Assembly (NCBI GenBank): GCA_963930775.1
Contig: OZ005689.1
Location: forward strand, 17,817,775-17,881,774
Source of the DNA: Cliona cf. orientalis
Taxonomy: Eukaryota > Porifera > Demospongiae > Clionaida > Clionaidae
DNA: 64,000 bases
Direction of reading: 5' to 3'
The notes beneath the pieces are model-generated. The model did no database searches. It was not told where the DNA came from and saw nothing but the letters and a program-made list of their open reading frames with translations. How positions within the stretch are numbered: position 1 is the stretch's first letter; each line of letters begins with the position of its first letter. The position numbers and the translations under genes are program-made. Shown here in pieces: positions 57,299-64,000 of the stretch.

Positions 57299-57599
57299 TT
57301 TAGTCTACCCACGATCAGATAGCGACCTTAACCACGCCCAGTCAGCGAATTACACGTGTATGTTCTCTAGCGTTGGTACAATTTCATATTATGACCAGGA
57401 CTAAAAGGCAGAGGCTAATTAAAAGGTATATAATATACAGACTGTGTATGACAGAAGATTTGTTATGAGTGAGGGGAGGTAATGATTAGTATATAGGTGA
57501 CATGGGGATAAACAATATACTCCCTTGATAACTTTTCTTTTGTGTTCATTGCTGCCTAGGAGCGACAACCCTCTTTATCCTCATATGGCAGTTGGTGAG
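57299..57599. other. Non-coding; no feature seen
   Basis: Short interval between the family M pair and the Helentron-type coding remnant; no motif recognised. Confidence 0.35.
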
Positions 57600-57639
57600 G
57601 CTTCTAAGGGCTAACCAACTACCAGCATAGCATTGACAG

Positions 57640-58580
57640 TGAATGTGATGCATTGCCAGCCTTTGATAGTGAAACCACCTCCAATCAAATTAAATTGACT
57701 CATAGTTATTGTAAAATGAACAAGCGCAAACGAGAAGCTGTGATAAGGTTTAGACGACACAATAAAGATGCTGAGCCTAGTAACTGGTACAGAGCCAAAC
57801 TAATGCTCTACTACCATGGTATAATGAATAAAATGACTTGCTAGGTGGCTATTCAACATACATAGGCTCCAACTTTTCCTAAACAGCTCCAGACATAGAC
57901 CACACCCACTGGATACGCCCATCATTAATTAAAACTCCACCCACACCACACCCAATATGATTGAATTTGATGACCACAATGCCCAGAATATACTTTCTAG
58001 AGCATGAATTTGCAAGCCTACTAGACCTCTTGTAGGTAGTGTTGGTACTGCAAAAACCAAAGTTTGTAAGGCACTACCACAAGCAGCTTGTTCATTTTAC
58101 CACCAGTAGATGACTATTTGTACTACTCCTACAGTGATTGTGCTAGTGTTTGGACCTCTTTCGGGACCAATAATACAATTGTAATAGAGACTTCCGGGAC
58201 ACGGGACAGTTGCTGAAAATCTGGGACTGTCCCGGAGATTCAGGGACAGTTGGAGCCTATGAACATATGAAGTGCATTATAGACATGTACATTTCACTGT
58301 GGTAGCAAATGATAACAAGTATAGCCAAGCAGATGTTGATGATGTAGACATTAAGATGGTCCACCTGAGCATTTATGGAGTTACATTGCACCCTCTACAG
58401 AAGAAAGCAGATCACAGTCACTAGCAGAAGGTAGTGAGTCACTGACTGAGGTATCTCAGGAAGACTTGAGAGACAATGCTAATCTTATGACATCAACCAC
58501 AACAGCTAGTTTACATCTGCAGCTTGAAAGTGCTACCAACAGGCAAGAGATCCCCCTGACCAATATTATAGGCAACTATT
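57640..58580 (+). pseudogene. Pre-helicase linker of the Helitron protein, split by a MITE
   Basis: Before the insert the frame reads LPAFDSETTSNQIKLTHSYC, KMNKRKREAVIRFRRHNKDA and EPSNWYRAKLMLYYHG; after the MITE it resumes VHFTVVANDNKYSQADVDDVDI. The KR+..VIR..R......P...YR..LML(Y/F)Y sequence is the usual segment between Rep and helicase in Helitron proteins. Skipping the MITE and one 6-bp duplication gives LGGYSTYEVHYRHVHF without interruption, as expected in intact relatives. Confidence 0.75.
57861..58261. mobile_element. 401-bp MITE inserted in the Helitron helicase gene
   Basis: Ends CATAGGCTCCAACTTTTCC and GGGACAGTTGGAGCCTATG are inverted repeats. The direct repeat AACATA lies at 57855-57860 and 58262-58267. 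The interior has GGGACTGTCCCGG and two GGGACAGTTG words near the right end. No coding capacity. Confidence 0.92.
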
Positions 58581-58599
58581 TAGAGAGCTAAATGCCAAG

Positions 58600-59373
58600 C
58601 AGCAAGAAAAAGTCACGTTTCATCGCAATTGGTGTTAAAAAAAAGCCATTATAGCTTTTAAAGAAGGCAAACCAGTTGATCCTTATCATGTGTTCCTCAG
58701 TGGTCCAGGTGGTGTTGGCAAATCCCATGTCATTAAATTGTTCTACTCTGACACACTCAAGTTCCTAAGGCTATCAGGTGCTATAGAGCCAGATGATGTA
58801 ATTGTGTTACTAACTGCCCCCACTGGTGTAGCAGCATTCAATATCAATGGTATCACCTTGCATTCTGCATTATTGTTAGGTAGCGGCAAGTACACTGGCC
58901 TTCAACCCCTTATCCATGAACGACTCAACACTTTGAGAACCAAACTATCTAAGCTAACATTAGTTATCATTGATGAAGTGAGCATGGTTGGGTCTAATAT
59001 GTTGCTTGAAATCCACAAACGGTTACAGCAAATCAAAGGTGTGTCTGATGATGTAACCTTTGGTGGTGTAAGCATACTAGCAGTGGGAGACTTGTATCAG
59101 TTGCCACTAGTTGCACAAACCCCATTATTCACCACAGTAGGTGACTGTTATGCCCAGTTGTATCATTTAGGCTCTCTATGGGTAGGTGAATTCCAACTGG
59201 TTGAACTAGATGAAATCATTAGGCAAAGAGGTGACAATACTTTTGCTGAGCTGTTGTGTAGAGTGAGAACTGATTGCACACCTGAGGACCCTGATATTCT
59301 CAAATCTAGGGTAATAACAGCTGATAGTCCATATTATCCCACCCATGTTTTTGTATGTGTACAGATTGAATGA
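58600..59373 (+). pseudogene. PIF1-type helicase N-terminal part of the Helitron protein
   Basis: Reads FKEGKPVDPYHVFLSGPGGV then GKSHVIKLFYSD: the Walker A (GPGGVGKSH). Then VIVLLTAPTGVAAFNINGIT (motif Ia), LTLVIIDEVSMVGSNMLLEI (Walker B, DEVSM), GGVSILAVGDLYQLPLV (motif III, GD..QL.PV) and LDEIIRQRGDNTFAELLCRV (motif IV-like RQ). This is a superfamily 1B 5'-3' DNA helicase. The open frame starts before the ATG at 58690; the region upstream to 58600 continues the same protein (RELNAKQQEKVTFH in an alternative frame). A frame change near 59350 separates it from the downstream part. Confidence 0.88.
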
Positions 59374-59953
59374 ATATGCTAATGACAGAAATAGACTGAT
59401 GTTGAACAGCTTGGCCCCACAATGTGAACAGTATACCATTAAGGCTAGTAATGCTATAGCTGGGCAAGCCCACACGCATTGATCTTCAAAGTCTGAGAAT
59501 AGAAATGAAACGGGTGGTCTTCATGGTACCCTTAAGCCAGCTATTGGAGCTCATGTTATGCTTGTAGTTAACACTGATGTGTCAGATGGCCTTGTCAATG
59601 GAGTGAGAGAAGTTGTCCATATTATCACTAATGATGACAACATGGTATCCAATGTGCTTGTGAAATTTGATAATCAACAGGTTGGCATAAAAGCAATCCA
59701 AACAAGCCCATACCAAGCTAAGTTTTCCAATGCAGTACCTTTGGGTAAACATGAAGTGGTGTTTCGTGCAGAACGCAAATGTGGCTCTGAAATCACACGA
59801 CTACAGTTCCCACTAACACTAGCTTGGGCAACCACTGTACATACAGTACAGGGTCTCACACTTGCTGAAATAGTTGTAGACATGAAAGGTGGCAGATTCA
59901 ATGTCGGGCAAGCCTATGTAGCATTCAGTCAAGTGAAACACTGCAAGGACTGA
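59374..59953 (+). pseudogene. PIF1-type helicase C-terminal part of the Helitron protein
   Basis: The stretch 59374-59480 reads LNEYANDRNRLMLNSL in another frame, then from 59530 GTLKPAIGAHVMLVVNTDVS, DGLVNGVREVVHII, and LAWATTVHTVQGLTLAEIVV, DMKGGRFNVGQAYVAFSQVK. GAHVMLV.N.D..DGLVNG is motif V-like, TVH..QG.T is motif V, and GQ.YVA.SQV+ is motif VI, lacking only the final arginine finger context (SQVKHCKD). The 59558-59953 frame is fully open. Confidence 0.85.
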
Positions 59954-60039
59954 ATATTTTAAAATTTAATGCCTCTAATTAAAAAGAGCAATGATGTGCA
60001 CAATCAAATGGTGAGATTAAATGCAAAGTTGTTGTAATC

Positions 60040-60640
60040 TGTGCCGTGCCAACCACATTACAATCGCATCACTGAATGCAAGATCAATTACTGCAAAACT
60101 GCCTGACATAGCTAATGATGGTGGTTTTAAACATGCTAGTGTACTATTGTTTTGTGAAAATGGCTAACTCCATCACAGCCTTCTGTATGCAGAGTAACAA
60201 AGGTGGAGTTATGATTAGCATTCTTAAAGATTTGCAACTAACTAACACACATACATATGCATCCAATGGCATTGAAGCACCGAGTACTACCCTATTAGCA
60301 AATAATACACACATCCAGATAGCACTATTGTACAGATCACCTAGTGTACCATTGTAAACAATGATCACCACACTCTCCACAATCTTAAACTAGGTATCCA
60401 TGCATAGGTTACCATATGTTATTCTAGGAGACTTCAATGAAGACAATTTACAGCAACTTAATGATAGAATTATAACCTTTATGTCCAACCATGGCTATAC
60501 AAGCTAATAACATTACCAACTATAGCTAATTGATCATGTATACGACAATGGCTCACCTGGCAACGCAACAGTACAAGTCCAAGACACATACTACAGTGAC
60601 CATGACACAGTTTATTATTCTGTCCTGTTAACAGTTAAAT
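60040..60640 (+). pseudogene. Endonuclease domain of the Helitron remnant
   Basis: Starts ITIASLNARSITAKLPDIAN then ASVLLFCE, an EEP-nuclease N-terminus with the catalytic-type Glu retained. The frame at 60115-60357 includes KGGVMISILKDLQ and IQIALLYRSPSVPL. Downstream, in another frame, come PYVILGDFNEDNLQQLNDRI, LIDHVYDNG and QVQDTYYSDHDTVYYSVLL. GDFNE, LIDH and SDHD are the usual catalytic landmarks. Broken by several stops. Confidence 0.75.
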
Positions 60641-60799
60641 AACTTGCAAGCGTCAAGTACTCAAATGCTCACCCCACACATAAAAGCATAGCACTCACAA
60701 GAAAACCAATGCTAGCTAAATTCTAGAACTCTTGAAGAACCTCACTCACATCACAACAGCATATATAGCCTACAAGTATGTTAATGAACATGCATATAT

Positions 60800-61477
60800 C
60801 AGGCCCGTAGCCAGACTTTTTTAAAGGGGGTGCACATGTGCAGGGTTTCATACAGAATTTTTTGTTAGGGGGGGAACTATATGTCGGTACCCGCTGCCCC
60901 CCCCCCCCCCCCCCCTCAGAAAAAGAATTGCATCTTAGGCCTATTTTGATCAAAAATTGGTACTGATAGATTGTGGCTGACAAATACATACCCACTAAGT
61001 AAGTGTGAAAATAGTGCATATAGATTAACTTTCCCAAATAGAGCACGGACTCGATACTAGACATTTTCAAACAGTCAAACCAACGAATCACTCTTTAACC
61101 TTAATTTAAATCTTGGTATTTGTTTATTTAGTATTGTACATTATACTAAACTTTCTCAATTCTTTAGGGGGGGGGAAATCCCAGGGCACCCCCCTCTAAA
61201 TGAAACACTGATGTGTATGAGTTTAATTATTACTATAATGTACTCGCAACAAGGGTTGGAATATTTCTTGCTGTTGTACTATACAATTTCAATGTACACA
61301 ACTGCTTATTGATTGAGGTGTGATGATAATTAGCTGCACTAAGTGGTTTTGTCAGCTGATAGAGAGGATAGCATGCAGCCTCAGTCTATTGCTCATGCAA
61401 TTAAGAACCATGAACTGACATGCAATTATTAGGCTGAAAAAGGGGGGTGCACATGCACCCCCCTGCCTACGGGCCTG
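60800..61477. mobile_element. Element with CAGGCCCGTAGCCAG ends (family G member 5), host of a nested one
   Basis: Left CAGGCCCGTAGCCAG and right CTGCCTACGGGCCTG are inverted repeats with one mismatch; GGGGGTGCACATGTG and CACATGCACCCCCC continue them. A target duplication is not perfect (TATAT versus ATAAT). Another member is nested at 60841-61210, so the original element was about 300 bp. Confidence 0.85.
60841..61210. mobile_element. 5-bp-TSD element with CAGGGTTTCATACAG ends, nested (family G member 6)
   Basis: Left CAGGGTTTCATACAGAA and right CTCTAAATGAAACACTG are inverted repeats with a few differences. The flanks carry ATGTG (60836-60840, 61211-61215). Poly-C at about 60897-60914 and poly-G near 61166. 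370 bp. Confidence 0.88.
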
Positions 61478-61835
61478 ATAATATTATATTGTGTATATGC
61501 TATAATAATACAATATCATGCGTGCATTATGCAGACTAACTACAGCACTTCTTACAGTGAAGTCTCTGAGACACAAACAACCAGTGTACCACACATTCCT
61601 AATTGATATTTGAAACTGAAAATATTCATATCACATCTTGAGGGGTAGACAATCGAACCATGTCCATCAGAAACACTTCATTATTACCTGAAGTCAGCAA
61701 CCAAGTTTGATTCTAAATATAAATCTGCAGGACTAATTGGAAATCATATACACAGCTTTTAAACAATCACTAACAACTCCATTCACATAATCAATGACAC
61801 ATGATATGTCTCACATATTTATTAACTATTTCTGT
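61478..61835. other. Non-coding; no feature seen
   Basis: AT-rich interval between two elements; only short frames. Confidence 0.4.
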
Positions 61836-63240
61836 ATCCATTATCAAACAATAATATTACTATTTGTCACAATCATTAGTATGACAAGTGTAAAAACAAT
61901 TGAATAAAACTGAAGGATGAAGTAGGGATGGCGTGCAATGCCAAAAAGTACACAAACAAGATTTTTAGGGATAAGAGATAATTACAACCACTACACATCC
62001 CTACGCTTGCTTTTATTGATCATAATTACAGACCAACTTATTCAAGACATACTAACCTTGGAGTGTTCTTGACTTGCATGTGGGAGAAATTCATGTTCTC
62101 CCTGTCAGTAATTTTATATTATTATTGATTCATGCTATATACGCAAAAAGCAAGCGTAGGGATGTATAGTGGTTGTGATTATCTCTTATCCCTAAAAATC
62201 TTGTTTGTGTACTTTTTGGCATTGCGCGCCATCCCTACTTCATCCTTCAATTTTATTCAATTGTTTTTACACTTGTTTCTGTTCTTTTTTATTGCATGAG
62301 TGCAACTATAATAATTATTGTTATACAGTAAGTATAGATGGGAGGTGCCGAAGTTCGCGCGTGCGCGTAAAAGTAGTAGCCACGCCCCTCGTTAACTCGC
62401 CTAGGCGATAAAGCTGTTTCAGGCAGCCAAGTAGCGATGAGACTCTAGTACCAGTGTAGCTATTATTGATTTATCGACTCTAGTATGGCCTCGAGTCTCC
62501 ATAACCCGGCCCAGTACTCTGAGCGCTGCACGCGCTAGCCTCTAGCTAGGTTTGCTTTATCGCGCTCGCGCTCGCACTGGCCTAGCTCGTGCGGGAGAGC
62601 CTGGCGCTTAGCTATGGCTAGGCTAAGCTAGCTTGGTTCGAGGCGCTAGTTAGCTGGCTTGCTAGCAAGTTGCTAGCGGCGGTAGCGCGCGCCGCTGACT
62701 ACAGTCACGATTTCACCATGGCAACGCATTATGAGCATGCGCATTATATGACAAAAATGGCATATCAGACACACCCTGTCTTTAATGCACCGTACATGCG
62801 CACCCACCATTATGTGACTGTAGAGATAACGCAAAACTAGCGTGCCACTGCACTGCGCGCTACAAAATAGAGTGGATTTATATGAGAACTAAGGTGAGAG
62901 ATCCAGAGAGTCTTGAGCTAGCCCTGGAAATGACAAAGAAAGATTGACAAATGGCTATTTTTTTTTAACATCTGGTTCTGGCATATACAATTGAGTTGAT
63001 GGATGATCTTGGTCTTGTTAGATAGATAATTTGCTGTAGATTCTGATTTTGACACTTAGAAATTTCACAAAGTTACCTGTTTTGAGATATTTGGATTTTT
63101 GTAATGGATTACATATATGGAGTATCCGTGCCATCCCTACTTATAGAGTCTACTGACTCTATGATGATTGTGACAAATAGTAATACATCATCATCATACT
63201 AATGATTGTGACAAATAGTAATATTATTGTTGATAATGGA
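61836..63240 (-). mobile_element. Composite inverted-repeat element, family E, copy 2
   Basis: Outer arms CCATTATCAAACAATAATAT, TACTATTTGTCACAATCATTAG (61838-61884) and their complement at 63190-63238; inner long inverted repeat with arms at about 61905-62010 and 62150-62262, each carrying GTAGGGATG and CTTGTTTGTGTACTTTTTGG. It also holds the GCCGAAGTTCGCGCG block (62350), the GCATATCAGACACACCC block (62760) and the GGATTACATATATGG block (63102) that copy 1 has in rotated order. A 300-bp GC-rich part (62400-62700) is full of GCTAGC words. Non-coding. Confidence 0.75.
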
Positions 63241-63402
63241 TGTTATGCATGTAACTTGAGTCACAGGGTACTACTACTTCCAAATTATCATGCCTCACTT
63301 CAACCAGGGAAGATAATGTATAGTCCCTGCTTCAACATACTTTCCTTTATACTAATTTGCACCAAGATGTAAACAAATTTACAATCCAAAATTAACACTC
63401 AT

Positions 63403-63928
63403 CACGGGCGTAGGAAGCATGGGTGCACCCATGAAATTTCTGAGTGAAACACACACAAAGTCACACTTTGCTCTGAATATTTATGTTATCGGTTTAGCAA
63501 GGGCGGAGAACAGGTAACAACAGGTCTCAGACCCTTGACTGTGTACTGTGACAACAGTTAGGCTGTGGGCATATTAGGGGGGTCTGGGGGCATGCTCCCC
63601 CAGAAAATCTTGGAGATTTCAACTCTCTGAGAGCGTTTCTGATCTATTCTGGCAGCAGTTTTTGGACTGATTTAATAGCAATTTTACTTGAAAACTCTTT
63701 TGCAAACATCTACAATTATGACAGAATTATGTTGCTGTACTTTTGTAGTATAGGGCATGTGATAAAATTGGGGGGGGGGGGGGGGGGGGGGCTCAGCTCC
63801 CTTTTACTTTCAAAGTGGGGGAGGGGGACTGAAGCCCCCCTGCCCCCCCCCCCCATTTCTCCGCCCCTGTTTAGTATACACATAGGCATCAGAGCACCCG
63901 TTTACCAAGTCATCTTCCTACGTCTATG
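63403..63928. mobile_element. 5-bp-TSD element with CACGGGCGTAGGAAG ends (family G member 7), host of a nested one
   Basis: Left CACGGGCGTAGGAAG and right CTTCCTACGTCTATG are inverted repeats with three differences. The direct repeat CTCAT flanks it (63398-63402, 63929-63933). Member 8 is nested inside; without it the element is about 150 bp. Confidence 0.88.
63498..63869. mobile_element. 5-bp-TSD element with CAAGGGCGGAGAA ends, nested (family G member 8)
   Basis: Left CAAGGGCGGAGAA and right TTCTCCGCCCCTG are inverted repeats with one mismatch. The direct repeat TTTAG lies at 63493-63497 and 63870-63874. Long poly-G (63770-63790) and poly-C (63841-63854) tracts lie toward the right end. 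Confidence 0.9.
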
Positions 63929-64000
63929 CTCATATTCACAATGCCTCAACATTTTCACAATTTTTGCTTCTAGCACTGTAAGAGGAAGTGAAATTATAAC

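Larger units (their letters stand above)
57600..60640 (+). mobile_element. Helentron-type Helitron remnant (helicase plus endonuclease)
   Basis: Plus-strand remnant running from the pre-helicase linker (57640-57860, resumed at 58262 after a MITE) through the complete PIF1-type helicase (58600-59950) to an EEP endonuclease (60040-60640). Helitrons replicate by rolling-circle strand transfer using Rep-helicase proteins; those with a C-terminal endonuclease are Helentrons. The Rep (HUH) part is not seen upstream of 57600, so the copy is 5'-truncated, and I could not fix the 3' end. A second copy of the same module is on the minus strand at 39404-40898. Confidence 0.8.

Overview
The window looks like eukaryotic, animal-type DNA, most likely a sponge or another early-branching animal. 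I infer this from spliced gene remnants with GT-AG introns, dense small inverted-repeat transposons, and protein fragments of mobile-element families that I associate with sponges and cnidarians: Helitrons with an endonuclease, a Crypton recombinase, a CACTA transposase and several orphan families. The organism call is recollection, not a search result. I see no bacterial operon, no rRNA and only one long, intact, plausible protein-coding frame (54691-55605, minus). Almost everything else is satellite, transposon or decayed gene.

Layout. 1-6374 is a 102-bp satellite with internal dyad symmetry and local higher-order duplication. 6375-9030 holds three kinds of repeated element. 9.0-14.9 kb holds decayed ORFs, including a lysine-rich repeat protein, a DUF6570-like Helitron segment on the opposite strand, an orphan family and a PHD-finger LINE ORF1. 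15.0-19.4 kb holds a CACTA-type transposase gene (minus) with a tandem-repeat block just upstream of its 5' end. 20.5-22.8 kb (minus) has two spliced gene remnants; the last exon of one carries a transposon insertion. 24.0-26.2 kb is a transposon with a hAT-like element nested in it. 27.0-28.3 kb is a Crypton gene. 28.9-32.4 kb (plus) is a spliced orphan gene (SAMD3-like in my reading). A 288-bp tandem array with three tRNA-like Pol III units lies between its exons. 33-38 kb holds more orphan fragments and small elements. 39.4-41.4 kb (minus) and 57.6-60.6 kb (plus) are two copies of a PIF1-type helicase plus endonuclease module, i.e. Helentron-type Helitrons. 41474-45601 is a broken Ty3/gypsy LTR retrotransposon with LTRs and a 5-bp target duplication. 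The rest of 45.6-64 kb is mostly non-autonomous transposons with readable termini.

The genes do not form a pathway. What unites the window is layered transposition. Eight elements share CA...TG ends; seven are flanked by perfect 5-bp duplications, and two are nested inside two others. Five share TACCGTA ends, and a further set shares GTGACC ends. In three places (20593-21049, 24278-25773, 57861-58261) removing one insert and one target copy rejoins the host sequence exactly, which fixes the order of events.
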